A stretch of DNA of 64,000 bases, taken from Clostridia bacterium (lineage in GTDB: Bacteria; Bacillota; Clostridia; Lachnospirales; Anaerotignaceae). The translations under genes and the position numbers were made by a program. The DNA lies in contig JALCQR010000005.1 of NCBI GenBank assembly GCA_022651385.1, forward strand, positions 62,001 to 126,000, given 5' to 3'. The notes under the pieces were generated by a model that did not search any database, was not told the DNA's origin, and was given only the letters and a program-made list of their open reading frames with translations. Numbering within the stretch: position 1 is the first letter of the stretch; each line of letters starts with the position of its first letter. Positions 26,599 to 34,519 of this stretch are shown here, one piece after another.

Positions 26599-27732
26599 TT
26601 GGTATCTATAGAAAAATGTGAAAACTACGAATATGAAAACGTAAAGAAAGCCGTTAAAAAAAGTATTGAAAATATAGGCGGTCTTGAAAAATATATAAAA
26701 AAGGGTGAAAACGTGCTTTTAAAGGCAAATCTTATATTAAAAAAACACCCCGATGATGCAGCTACCACCCACCCTCAGATTGTAAGAGTGCTTGCAGAAC
26801 TTTTAAAAGAATACGGCGCAAACGTGTTTATAGGTGACTCTCCCGGAGGTCCTTTTAATTTACAGTTATTAAAATCCCTTTATAAGTATACCGGAATGGA
26901 AAAAGCCGCCGCTCTTTCCGGAGCATCTCTTTGCTTGGACACGTCATCGTCTTCCGTAAGTAATCCAGACGGCGAAAAGCTCAAAAAACTTACAGTAACA
27001 AATATGGTGCTGAAGGCCGATAAAGTAATCTCAGTAGGAAAATTTAAGTCTCACAGAATGACAAGTCTTACCGGAGCAGTAAAAAACATGTTCGGCGCTA
27101 TTCCCGGCACCACAAAAGCCGAATACCATTTTTTCTGTCAAAATATAGATGATTTTGCAAACAGTCTTATTGATATATGTCTTTATACAAAACCGGTTTT
27201 GTCTTTTCTGGATGCTGTTTACGGCATGGAGGGAAACGGCCCCACAGCAGGTGATAAGCGTTATATAGGAGCAATAATGGCAAGTGAAAATCCATTTGAG
27301 TTGGACCTTGCAATGACAAAAATGGCCGGCGCAAAACCTGACGACATTCCTATTGTAAAAGAGTCATTGCGTAGAAATCTCTGTTCTTTTGAAAAGCTCA
27401 AAATAATAGGAAATATAAATAATTTTATAATGGATGATTTTAAAATACCTAAGAATAAAAGTCTGCATTTTTTGGGAAATAATCCGCCGAAGTTTTTAAA
27501 CGATTTCGTAAAACTTCATATGAATCCGCGTCCGGTTTTCAATAAAAGTTTATGTATCGGCTGCGGAGACTGTATGAGAAACTGTCCGGCAAAAATAATA
27601 ACTATGAAAAACCATAGGCCGAAAGCAGATTTAAAAAAATGTATACGGTGCTATTGCTGTCAGGAGCTGTGTCCAAAAAAGGCAGTTTCAGTTAAAACAC
27701 CTGTAATACTTAAATTGCTTTCAAAAATGTAA
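26599..27732 (+). CDS. DUF362 protein with 2x[4Fe-4S] ferredoxin domain
   Basis: A 377-aa iron-sulfur protein. The DUF362 domain occupies about residues 30-300 (KGENVLLKANLILKKHPDD, ATTHPQIVRVLAELLKEYG, SVGKFKSHRMTSLTGAVKNM), and a C-terminal ferredoxin has two clusters: CIGCGDCMRNCPAKI and CIRCYCCQELCPKKAV. The start is TTG with AAAGGAGG nine bases upstream. DUF362 proteins are common in anaerobes and presumed to be redox enzymes, but no reaction is established. It is a lone gene diverging from pepP. Confidence 0.85.
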   Translation: MVSIEKCENYEYENVKKAVKKSIENIGGLEKYIKKGENVLLKANLILKKHPDDAATTHPQIVRVLAELLKEYGANVFIGDSPGGPFNLQLLKSLYKYTGMEKAAALSGASLCLDTSSSSVSNPDGEKLKKLTVTNMVLKADKVISVGKFKSHRMTSLTGAVKNMFGAIPGTTKAEYHFFCQNIDDFANSLIDICLYTKPVLSFLDAVYGMEGNGPTAGDKRYIGAIMASENPFELDLAMTKMAGAKPDDIPIVKESLRRNLCSFEKLKIIGNINNFIMDDFKIPKNKSLHFLGNNPPKFLNDFVKLHMNPRPVFNKSLCIGCGDCMRNCPAKIITMKNHRPKADLKKCIRCYCCQELCPKKAVSVKTPVILKLLSKM

Positions 27733-27837
27733 AAGCTATATAAGAATAAAAAATCAGGGATGCTTTTTGTAAATAAGCACCCCCTTAAATTTATCTGTAA
27801 TTAAGTAAACCTTATTGCTAAATTTTCCGAATCTTTC
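27733..27837. other. Spacer after DUF362 ferredoxin gene
   Basis: A+T-rich spacer with one imperfect hairpin (GGGATGCTT with AAGCACCCC, near 27758-27783) that could end the DUF362 transcript, though without a proper T-run. Nothing else is recognised. Confidence 0.3.
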
Positions 27838-27993
27838 AAAATGCGCTTGTAAACAAACTAAGACCGACAGGACTCTGCCCCGTCACTCTGCAAACCTTTT
27901 AGTACCGCAAAGATGTGCGGACGCCGGAGACGGATTTTGCTTGAAAATTACTGAAAGTAAAGGCTTGACCTAAATTATATAATGCCTTCGGCG
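27838..27993. repeat. Dispersed structured repeat, copy A
   Basis: About 150 nt that match 53465-53615 over most of their length, with blocks such as TTTTAGTACCGCAAAGAT, GGATTTTGCTTG and ATTACTGAAAGT. It folds into GAC..GTC-capped and CCGCA/TGCGG hairpins within a longer closing stem (GCAAACCTT region with AAGGCTTGA). It lies between convergent genes (DUF362 ferredoxin and esterase). It has no ORF. It may be a mobile palindromic element or a small RNA. Confidence 0.75.
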
Positions 27994-28089
27994 CTAATAT
28001 TTTTGTTTACCACAAAACTTATGTCTTTGTTTATACATAAAAGGAGGCACATATCCGGAATGCTTCACAAAAATTTATACATGTGAAAA

Positions 28090-29025
28090 TTACAGTCTAA
28101 ATGCTTCTTTTAATTTTGTGCATACTAAATCAAGCGCATCCCGTGCTTCCGGCAAAGTTCTTTGCATATTGAAAAATCCGTGAATAATTCCGTCATATCT
28201 TTTAAGGCATACGTCGGCGCCGGCATCTGATAAGTTCTTTGCATAATGTTCGCCTTCATCTCTTAACGGGTCATATTCCGATGTAATAATACATGCATCA
28301 GGAAGACCTTCAAAATTTTTAGCAAGCAGCGGCGAAGCCATAGGATTTTTAGCTTCACTCAAATCGTTTAAATAATTAGGAACAAAAAATTCGTTATTGT
28401 CTTCTGTTTGAAGCCTGTATCCCTTTGCGTTTTCCACTCTGGATAAAGGTTTTGTTTCTCCAAGTAAATCAAACATTGCATTAACTTCTACCTGATAAGC
28501 AATTGAAAACTCTTTTCTTTCTCTTGCAAGCTGAGTAACTACCGCTGTAATAGTCCCTCCGACACTGTCGCCGCCAATGGCAATTTTATCAGGCTGTATA
28601 TTTAATTCTTCTGCGTTATCGCTTATCCATTTAACAACCTGATAACATTCCTCCACCGGCTCCGGAAACTTATGTTCAGGTGAAAGTCCGTAATCAATTG
28701 ATATTACAGTGCAATTTACTTTGTTTGTTATTTTACGGCAAATCGAATCATAAACCTCAATGCTTCCGAGAACAAAACCGCCGCCGTGAACCCAGATAAA
28801 TACAGGATGAATGCCATCGGTTTCAGGATTATAAATTCTTATTGGTGTATCCCTTTTAGAAGTTTTAACAGTTATGTTTTCTACAGAACCAACTTCAACT
28901 ACATCACCTTTAAAATCATCCCAGCTTTTCATATAATATTCTCTTAATTGTTTAATACTTAGCTTTGAATAAAGGCTGTGGAAATCAGTTTCTAACAATT
29001 TATTAAATATAGGATTTAATGGCAT
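28090..29025 (-). CDS. Alpha/beta hydrolase (Aes/HSL-type esterase)
   Basis: Cytoplasmic carboxylesterase of the hormone-sensitive-lipase group (311 aa). The oxyanion-hole motif HGGGFVLGS is at about residues 79-87, the nucleophile Ser in GGDSVGGTI at about 155, the acid in SEYDPLRDEGEHYAK at about 250 and the catalytic His in GIIHGFFNM at about 282. It follows a MarR regulator gene by one base on the same strand, so the two form an operon and the esterase is probably induced by a MarR ligand. The natural ester is unknown. Confidence 0.9.
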   Translation of the reverse strand: MPLNPIFNKLLETDFHSLYSKLSIKQLREYYMKSWDDFKGDVVEVGSVENITVKTSKRDTPIRIYNPETDGIHPVFIWVHGGGFVLGSIEVYDSICRKITNKVNCTVISIDYGLSPEHKFPEPVEECYQVVKWISDNAEELNIQPDKIAIGGDSVGGTITAVVTQLARERKEFSIAYQVEVNAMFDLLGETKPLSRVENAKGYRLQTEDNNEFFVPNYLNDLSEAKNPMASPLLAKNFEGLPDACIITSEYDPLRDEGEHYAKNLSDAGADVCLKRYDGIIHGFFNMQRTLPEARDALDLVCTKLKEAFRL

Positions 29026-29463
29026 TTATATTTCCTCCTTTTTTATTAATTCAGCAAAATCGGCACTTGCAGATTTTTCCGCCATGGTTTGCAAACCTTT
29101 AAATACTTGGTTTTTCATACTTTGGTTCATCCAATCGGTAGTATAATCCTCCCATTTTTTTAATAATGAGTAAAAATATTCTTTTTGGCTTTTTGCTTTA
29201 TCTGTCAGGAAAAGTTTCTTGAACCTCCTGTCTTCCGCCACTTTTCGTATAACATATCCCTTTTCTTCAAGAGATTTGACTGTTCTGGCAGTTAATGCTT
29301 TATCAATCAGCAGCAAAGAAGATAATTCTTCTTGATTGATTCCCTCGTTTTCATATAAATTCATTAAAATAATGTGTTCCGAAAAATTAATGTCCACGTC
29401 TCTAAACGCGGCTGTGATGTAGGCCTGTGTTTGGCGGTTGAAAATACCAACATACCTTGCCAA
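29026..29463 (-). CDS. MarR-family transcriptional regulator
   Basis: Winged-helix repressor (145 aa), with INQEELSSLLLIDKALTART as recognition region and VIRKVAEDRRFKKLFLTDKA as wing. It is immediately followed by the esterase gene and preceded by an inverted repeat overlapping its own -35 box, which suggests autorepression. The start is uncertain: the reading begins with TTG at 29463, but the only strong Shine-Dalgarno (AGGAGG, plus 29487-29492) is over 20 nt upstream, at correct spacing for an ATA codon in the same frame. Confidence 0.85.
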   Translation of the reverse strand: MARYVGIFNRQTQAYITAAFRDVDINFSEHIILMNLYENEGINQEELSSLLLIDKALTARTVKSLEEKGYVIRKVAEDRRFKKLFLTDKAKSQKEYFYSLLKKWEDYTTDWMNQSMKNQVFKGLQTMAEKSASADFAELIKKEEI

Positions 29464-29507
29464 AGATAATATATTTATACTATTACCTCCTTTCTTAATC
29501 TGACTAT

Positions 29508-29536
29508 ATTATATCCTTAACAGTTGACTTAGTCAA
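29508..29536 (-). promoter_or_regulatory. Promoter of MarR-esterase operon
   Basis: TTGACT (plus 29531-29536) and TATAAT (29508-29513) with 17-nt spacing on the minus strand. Confidence 0.8.
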
Positions 29537-29538
29537 CT
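29522..29538. promoter_or_regulatory. Candidate MarR operator
   Basis: The inverted repeat AGTTGAC-TTA-GTCAACT covers the -35 box of the MarR-esterase promoter. MarR regulators typically bind such short palindromes in their own promoters; bound repressor would exclude RNA polymerase. Confidence 0.7.
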
Positions 29539-29577
29539 ATTATTTTAAATTTGTAATAAAAACATTCTAAGAAATTA

Positions 29578-29618
29578 ATAAATAAAACCCCCATATCACA
29601 ATTTGATACGGAGGTTTT
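29578..29618 (-). terminator. Terminator of cysK
   Basis: AAAACCCCC/GGAGGTTTT arms with inner TATCA/TGATA pairing and a T-rich run (TTTTATTT) on the minus strand, about 100 nt after the cysK stop. Confidence 0.65.
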
Positions 29619-29720
29619 AAGTCTTGGCTTAAACTATATAATTTGCTTTATTTCATTATGCTTAGTAATTCAAATGCTTTTTCTCTTGTAATGCTTAATC
29701 CCAATTTTTCTGTCTCCCGA

Positions 29721-30650
29721 TTATACAAGATAGTCAGGTGTAGAAAGATATCTGTCACCTGTATCCGGAACAAGTGCAATTATGTTTTTACCCTTGTTTT
29801 CAGCTCTTTTTGCAAGCTCTATAGCTGCCCACACAGCGGCTCCGGCTGAAATTCCGGCAAGTATGCCTTCTTTTCTCGCAAGACGTCTTCCTGTTTCATA
29901 TGCGTCCTCGTCTTTTACGGCTATTACTTCATCTACAATTTTTCCGTCATAATTTTTAGGAATAAAGTTTGCTCCTATGCCCTGAAGTTTATGAGCTCCG
30001 GCATAGCCTTTTGAAATCATAGGCGATGACGCCGGCTCAACAGCCACAATTTTAACTTTTGGATTCATTTTCCTTAAATATCTGCCCGTGCCGCTTAGTG
30101 TTCCGCCTGTACCGACGCCCGCTACAAATATGTCAGCCGTTCCGTCGGTATCGTTCCAAATCTCAGGGCCTGTGGTAGCTTCGTGAGCAGCAGGATTTGC
30201 CGGATTGTCAAACTGTCCCGGTATAAAACTTCCCGGTGTGCTTTTAGCAAGTTCCTCTGCTTTTTCAATTGAGCCCTTCATTCCGTCTTTGCCCGGTGTA
30301 AGTACTATTTTGGCGCCGTATGCTTTAAGAAGGTTTTGGCGCTCTACACTCATTGTGTCCGGCATTACAAATATGGATTTGTAGCCTTTTGAGGCACATA
30401 TAGCTGCAAGGCCTATGCCCGTATTTCCGCTTGTAGGCTCTATTATTACGGCCCCGGCTTTTACAACGCCTCTTTTTTCGGCGTCTTCAATCATGCTTTT
30501 TGCAACTCTGTCTTTGGCGCTTCCGGCAGGATTTAAAAACTCAAGTTTACATAAAACTTTAGCCTCAAGTTTTTCTTCTTTTTCAATATTTTGTATTTCC
30601 ACAAGAGGCGTGTTGCCGATTGTCTGAGTTATATCACTGTATATTTTCAC
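29721..30650 (-). CDS. cysK: Cysteine synthase (O-acetylserine sulfhydrylase)
   Basis: PLP enzyme (309 aa) making cysteine from O-acetylserine and sulfide. It starts with IYSDITQTIGNTPLVEI; the PLP Lys is in FLNPAGSAKDRVAK at about residue 46; EPTSGNTGIGLA binds the substrate carboxylate; GVGTGGTLSGTGRYL holds the cofactor phosphate; the C-terminal GILAGISAGAAVWAA completes the site. The start is GTG at 30650. It has its own promoter and is separate from the T-box-controlled cysE, which supplies its substrate. Confidence 0.96.
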   Translation of the reverse strand: MKIYSDITQTIGNTPLVEIQNIEKEEKLEAKVLCKLEFLNPAGSAKDRVAKSMIEDAEKRGVVKAGAVIIEPTSGNTGIGLAAICASKGYKSIFVMPDTMSVERQNLLKAYGAKIVLTPGKDGMKGSIEKAEELAKSTPGSFIPGQFDNPANPAAHEATTGPEIWNDTDGTADIFVAGVGTGGTLSGTGRYLRKMNPKVKIVAVEPASSPMISKGYAGAHKLQGIGANFIPKNYDGKIVDEVIAVKDEDAYETGRRLARKEGILAGISAGAAVWAAIELAKRAENKGKNIIALVPDTGDRYLSTPDYLV

Positions 30651-30685
30651 TCTTTTTATTCCTTCCTTTCCCTTTATTTTATTTG

Positions 30686-30715
30686 ATTATAACACATATA
30701 TTAATTAATTTCCAA
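30686..30715 (-). promoter_or_regulatory. Promoter of cysK
   Basis: TTGGAA (plus 30710-30715) and TATAAT (30686-30691) with 18-nt spacing on the minus strand; the -10 is extended (TGTTATAAT). No T-box or S-box lies between it and the start codon. Confidence 0.65.
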
Positions 30716-30718
30716 AAA

Positions 30719-31111
30719 TTAACTTTTGTCATTTTTTTCTTTTTTAGTAATTTGTGATTCTTTTTTTGTATTCGGCCAGCAGTTATATTTAGCCATATTT
30801 GCAACGCCTTCTTTAAGAGAATAAGTTAGCACAACCCCGATTAACTCTGCAATTACCGTTTTAGAAAGAGAGTCTGCTATTTCCTCTCTGCCGCACCATG
30901 CCAAATAATAGCTGCACCAAACCCACATAGCGGAGTTAGCCAGTATAAATGACACCACGACTTTTGTAAATGTCAGTTTTTTGTTTTTTATCATCCAGCC
31001 AATGCACCAAACAAGAAACACAAGTGTTATTAAAAAAGCGATAATAGCCGCTCTTTTCAAATTAAACATCCCCGAATTTAGGCTTTGCTTATTCTTATTT
31101 GTGAGCGGCAT
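30719..31111 (-). CDS. Small membrane protein, possibly phage-derived
   Basis: A 130-aa protein with two clear hydrophobic helices (about 20-42 and 50-72) and a third amphipathic one (about 85-105), then a Lys/Glu-rich tail. The segment SLSKTVIAELIGVVLTY followed by a KY..WP stretch resembles, from memory, small membrane proteins encoded in clostridial prophages near holin genes; this is a weak recall. The ATG at 31111 has no good binding site; a TTG at 31060 after GGGGATG is an alternative start. It follows a small ORF by 4 nt, so translation may be coupled. Confidence 0.55.
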   Translation of the reverse strand: MPLTNKNKQSLNSGMFNLKRAAIIAFLITLVFLVWCIGWMIKNKKLTFTKVVVSFILANSAMWVWCSYYLAWCGREEIADSLSKTVIAELIGVVLTYSLKEGVANMAKYNCWPNTKKESQITKKEKNDKS

Positions 31112-31115
31112 GTAT

Positions 31116-31253
31116 TTATTCGCCGAAGTCGTTTTCTTTTTCAGATTTTGCTTCCTGCAAAGCTTCGCTTATTCTGATTCCGACTTCCAGATAGTCGCAG
31201 CCAAGTATATTTTTTTCATCTTTTTCATCCTTTCTTATCAATATTTTTTTCAA
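31116..31253 (-). CDS. Putative small protein upstream of membrane protein
   Basis: A 45-aa reading frame beginning with TTG at 31253, with AGAGGTGG eight bases upstream, the same start layout as murG and pepP in this window. The product starts MKKILIRKDEKDEKNILGC and ends ENDFGE; it is highly charged with no membrane segment. It ends 4 nt before the ATG of the membrane-protein gene, suggesting coupled translation. A shorter overlapping frame (ATG at 31216 region) is less convincing. No function is recognised. Confidence 0.4.
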   Translation of the reverse strand: MKKILIRKDEKDEKNILGCDYLEVGIRISEALQEAKSEKENDFGE

Positions 31254-31351
31254 AAATAACCACCTCTGCTTCAATGTAAAAATTCTTTTCTTGAATTTTA
31301 TTTAATACCTTTTATAAATGTTTTGGTTACCCTAAAAAAATTTAACGCCAA

Positions 31352-31385
31352 ATAAAAAAAGGCCGTCTAAATTGACAGTCTTTTT
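31352..31385 (-). terminator. Terminator of methyltransferase gene
   Basis: AAAAAGGCCGTC (31356-31367) pairs with GACAGTCTTTTT (31374-31385) with one mismatch; a T-run follows on the minus strand. Confidence 0.65.
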
Positions 31386-31397
31386 CATAAAATATAC

Positions 31398-32006
31398 TTA
31401 TTTTATACAAAGCAAGCATATCCAGCCATTTTCATTTTTGTTAATTTTAACCTGAGAAAAGCCCGATTGCTCCAATCTCGTTTTCAAATCTTCACCTGTA
31501 TATATTTTCATTCCGTCAATCATATCAGTCCATTTCGTGTCGTTAGGATTGCCTGTTTCGCATACCACCAAAAACTGACCATTCGTTTTCAGCACTCTGA
31601 ATATTTCGCTAAATGCACGTATAAGATTCGGCCAAAAATAAATGGTTTCAAATGCCGTCACTGCATCAAAAGTATCATTTTTAAATGGAATTTTACCAAC
31701 ATCAGCCTGCAGAATCCGGCAGTGCGATTTTTTAATCGCTTCTATATTTTTCTTCTTGCTGAACGCAACACTGTCAGCAGAATAGTCAATACCTGCCACA
31801 AACCCATTATGGCAGGCCGATAATAATTTTTCTATATTTGCTCCGCCTCCGCAGCCAACATCAAGCACATGTGCATTTGGTTTTAAATGTAAATAAGATA
31901 ATCCCCAGCTTGCCAGCTTTGCATGGCCTTTGTTCATACCCTTAAGTATAAGCCATCCCATGGCCCCAATTGGTTTTCTGGTGTTTTGAAATAATTTTTT
32001 TAACAT
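31398..32006 (-). CDS. Class I SAM-dependent methyltransferase
   Basis: Methyltransferase (202 aa) of the Methyltransf_11 type. Motif I is HVLDVGCGGGANIEKLL at about residues 47-63; GIDYSADSVAFSK holds the acidic SAM ribose ligand; VGKIPFKNDTFDAVTAFETI is motif II/III. The acceptor is unknown. The gene is monocistronic and has a 28-bp perfect palindrome just upstream of its start, but no regulator gene beside it. Shine-Dalgarno GAGGTG precedes the ATG. Confidence 0.87.
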   Translation of the reverse strand: MLKKLFQNTRKPIGAMGWLILKGMNKGHAKLASWGLSYLHLKPNAHVLDVGCGGGANIEKLLSACHNGFVAGIDYSADSVAFSKKKNIEAIKKSHCRILQADVGKIPFKNDTFDAVTAFETIYFWPNLIRAFSEIFRVLKTNGQFLVVCETGNPNDTKWTDMIDGMKIYTGEDLKTRLEQSGFSQVKINKNENGWICLLCIK

Positions 32007-32027
32007 ATTTGCACCTCACTTAAGCAA

Positions 32028-32055
32028 ACCATAGTTAGTTATAACTAACTATGGT
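32028..32055. promoter_or_regulatory. 28-bp perfect palindrome, candidate operator
   Basis: A perfect inverted repeat with half-site ACCATAGTTAGTTA (32028-32041) lies 22 nt upstream of the methyltransferase ATG and overlaps a second 12-bp palindrome ATGGTATACCAT (32051-32062) that contains a TATACC -10-like box (TTGTTA lies 17 nt further upstream). The TTAGTTATAACTAA core looks like a TetR- or MarR-type site. The regulator is not adjacent. Confidence 0.6.
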
Positions 32056-32154
32056 ATACCATAAAACTACGTGTTTAACAAGAACAAATTTTTTATCAGA
32101 GCAAAAATCATACTAATATTAATCTGCTTCCAATTGCCTTAATTGCCATTGATT

Positions 32155-32781
32155 TTATTCGGCATTCATCCTCTGCATAAATTTTTCTGTTTTTTTCTTA
32201 ACTCTCTGCAAAGCATTATCAATTGATTTTTCAGGCTTTCCCGTAATCTCAGAAATAGAGCTGTAGCTTTTTCCCTGTAGATAAAGAGATAGAACACGTG
32301 ATTCAAATTTGCTTAGTTCCCTGGCAAAATAGTTTACCATTACGTTTTTGTTTTCCATACCTATAAAAATGGCCTCGGGACTTGTAATTTCCTCCGGCTC
32401 AATAAAGTCCATAAATGTCTCTTCCTCGTCATCCTCATATACTTTTTTATTAAGAGAAATAGAGGAATTAAGAGGTATGTGCTTTTGTCTTGACGCCGCT
32501 TTTATAGCCGAAATCATTTTACGGTTAACACAAAGCTCGGCAAACTTTTTAAAAGCAATTCCTCTTTCCGGCTGAAAATCTCTTACGGCTTTATAAAGCC
32601 CAATCATTCCTTCCTGAATTATGTCCTCGCGGTCGGCACCCATAAGAAAGTACATGCGCGCCTTGCTTTTTACCATACTTTTATATTTGTTCATTACGAA
32701 ATCAAGAGCAAGAGTATCGCCCTTCACAGCTTTTTCAATTAATAGTTCATCACTTAAAGTGCTATATATTTCTTCCTTCAC
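32155..32781 (-). CDS. sigH: RNA polymerase sigma factor SigH (Spo0H)
   Basis: Sigma-70-family factor (208 aa) that directs early-sporulation and transition-phase genes. Region 2 is visible in KYKSMVKSKARMYFLMGADR and DIIQEGMIGLYKAVRDF; region 2.4 includes CVNRKMISAIKAASRQKH; region 4 is LSKFESRVLSLYLQGKSYSS and SIDNALQRVKKKTEKF. Length and the linker with DDEEETFMDFIEPEE match clostridial SigH. Last gene of the T-box-led cysE operon, 18 nt after the NYN gene. Its usual target spoIIE-phase genes include loci elsewhere; spoIIE itself lies 6 kb away. Confidence 0.95.
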   Translation of the reverse strand: MKEEIYSTLSDELLIEKAVKGDTLALDFVMNKYKSMVKSKARMYFLMGADREDIIQEGMIGLYKAVRDFQPERGIAFKKFAELCVNRKMISAIKAASRQKHIPLNSSISLNKKVYEDDEEETFMDFIEPEEITSPEAIFIGMENKNVMVNYFARELSKFESRVLSLYLQGKSYSSISEITGKPEKSIDNALQRVKKKTEKFMQRMNAE

Positions 32782-32799
32782 TTATCATAACTCCATATC

Positions 32800-33324
32800 T
32801 TATTTCTGCCTTCGCATTTTTTCAAGCTGTTTCCTTGTTTTATGATCCAGATTATCCATAAGAAGATTATTTTTAGGCGGTCTGTTTTCAATAAATTCTT
32901 CTCGCATTGCTTTATTGGAAGCTTCCACCTCAAGCTTAAGCTCACGGGCCGAAATTCTTGTAGCGCCGTTTCCGAGAATTATAATCTGTTCAAGACCGTC
33001 GGATGTAGCCACTCTTATTTTAACTTCTTTGGGCATACGTGTTACGGTCTTTTCAATATAATGGTCTGCTGTTTCGGCCTCTTTTGTAAATACCACATAT
33101 ATATTTTCGTATTTTTCTACGCTTCCTATACTTCCTTTTACAAGATATCCGTCAAAAACAACTATTACCGTAACTTTGCTGTTAAAACCCTGATAATTGC
33201 TCATTATATCAAGTAGCTTTTGCCTCGCACTTTCAAGACTTATTTCCGATAGGCTCCAAAGTTCATCCCACGCGTGTATAATATTATACCCGTCCACAAG
33301 AAGATATTCTCTTGCTAAACTCAT
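32800..33324 (-). CDS. NYN-domain ribonuclease (YacP/Rae1 family)
   Basis: A 174-aa PIN/NYN-like protein. The start EYLLVDGYNIIHAWDEL holds the first acidic residue of the active site, VTVIVVFDGYLVKG and VVFTKEAETADHYIE hold further Asp/Glu, and VATSDGLEQIIILGNGA completes the nuclease core. In Bacillus the homologous YacP (Rae1) cuts mRNA on the ribosome. The gene order rlmB-yacP-sigH is conserved in Firmicutes. It overlaps rlmB by four bases. Confidence 0.88.
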   Translation of the reverse strand: MSLAREYLLVDGYNIIHAWDELWSLSEISLESARQKLLDIMSNYQGFNSKVTVIVVFDGYLVKGSIGSVEKYENIYVVFTKEAETADHYIEKTVTRMPKEVKIRVATSDGLEQIIILGNGATRISARELKLEVEASNKAMREEFIENRPPKNNLLMDNLDHKTRKQLEKMRRQK

Positions 33325-34100
33325 TTGTTTCTCCTCTGTCTAACTACTTCGTACATAAAAAGCGCAGCCGCAACAGACGCGTTAAGACTCTGGATGTTTC
33401 CAAGCATAGGTATTGAAACCGTAAAATCGCATTTTTCTTTAACAAGCCTTCCAACACCTTCACCCTCACTTCCTATAACAAGGGCTATAGGTCCCTTAAG
33501 GTCAGTATCAAAATAATTTGTTCCGTCCATATCGGCACATGCAATCCATATGCCTTCTTTCTTAAGCTCATCAATAGTGTTTGCTATGTTTGTAACTTTC
33601 GCCACCGGAACATATTCTATGGCACCTGCCGATGTTTTGGCTACGGTTGCCGTAAGACCAACCGAACGTCTTTTTGATATTATAACACCGTCGGCACCAG
33701 CTGCGTCGGCGGTTCTCAGTATTGCGCCTAAGTTATGAGGGTCCGTTATTTCGTCAAGTATTATAATAAACGGATCCTTTCCTTTTTCTTTTGCCGACGC
33801 AATTATATCCTCAACCTCAACATAGTTATGAGCCGATACAATAGCTATTACTCCCTGATGGTTTTTGGTCTGGCTTATTTCGTCAAGACGTTTTCTTTCA
33901 ACCTGCTGTACAACAACGCCTCTATCAGATGCCATTCCCATTATGCGTCTTATAGTGCCTTCGGTGTTGCCTTTGGCAACCATTATTTTATCAATATCTC
34001 TGCCGCTTTTGAACACCTCAAGTATAGCGTTTCTGCCTTCAACCTGATTTTCATTTAATGGCTTCTCCTGTTTGTCATCCTGTTCTTTTCTTTCGTTCAA
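33321..34100 (-). CDS. rlmB: 23S rRNA (guanosine-2'-O)-methyltransferase RlmB
   Basis: SPOUT-family methyltransferase (259 aa) that methylates the ribose of a guanosine in 23S rRNA. Residues about 20-95 are the RNA substrate-binding domain (VEGRNAILEVFKSGRDIDK) and the rest the knotted catalytic domain: ILDEITDPHNLGAILRTADA, ALVIGSEGEGVGRLV and SIPMLGNIQSLNASVAAALF. The start is TTG at 34100 after AAGGAG. Part of the cysE-cysS-mrnC-rlmB-yacP-sigH operon. Confidence 0.94.
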   Translation of the reverse strand: MNERKEQDDKQEKPLNENQVEGRNAILEVFKSGRDIDKIMVAKGNTEGTIRRIMGMASDRGVVVQQVERKRLDEISQTKNHQGVIAIVSAHNYVEVEDIIASAKEKGKDPFIIILDEITDPHNLGAILRTADAAGADGVIISKRRSVGLTATVAKTSAGAIEYVPVAKVTNIANTIDELKKEGIWIACADMDGTNYFDTDLKGPIALVIGSEGEGVGRLVKEKCDFTVSIPMLGNIQSLNASVAAALFMYEVVRQRRNK

Positions 34101-34103
34101 AGT

Positions 34104-34517
34104 TTATTCTCCTTTATTTTCATCAGCTATGCCTGCCTTAAAAAGCTCAATGGCTCTGTCAAGCCTGTCATGCAGATACAAATATCCAAAAAGTGCTTCA
34201 ACGCCTGTTGCATGCCTGTAATCGGAAATGTCGGCGTTTTTAGGTGATGTAAAACTTTTGGCGTTTCTGCCCTTTTTTAGAATCGACATTTCCTCGTCAC
34301 TAAGCATGTTTTCTATTTTAAAATACATCTCTGCTTGGGATTTTGCTTTTACAATTTGGCTGCTTTTTCTGTGCAGCTTATTTACTGGGGCATTGCCAAA
34401 TGATAAAACAAGCGTTCTTACAATAAGCTCAAACACGGCGTCGCCTATATACGCAAGCACGAGAGGCGAATAATCATTTATATGGCTTTTGTCAAATGCG
34501 TCTAAAATAATACTCAT
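34104..34517 (-). CDS. mrnC: Mini-ribonuclease III
   Basis: Dimeric RNase III-like enzyme (137 aa) without a dsRNA-binding domain; matures 23S rRNA ends in Gram-positives. The catalytic domain starts SPLVLAYIGDAVFELIVRT, with the acidic signature LAYIGDAVFE, and continues FTSPKNADISDYRHATGVEA and LFGYLYLHDRLDRAIELF. It lies 2 nt downstream of cysS and 3 nt upstream of rlmB, its conserved place in Firmicutes. Confidence 0.94.
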   Translation of the reverse strand: MSIILDAFDKSHINDYSPLVLAYIGDAVFELIVRTLVLSFGNAPVNKLHRKSSQIVKAKSQAEMYFKIENMLSDEEMSILKKGRNAKSFTSPKNADISDYRHATGVEALFGYLYLHDRLDRAIELFKAGIADENKGE

Positions 34518-34519
34518 AT

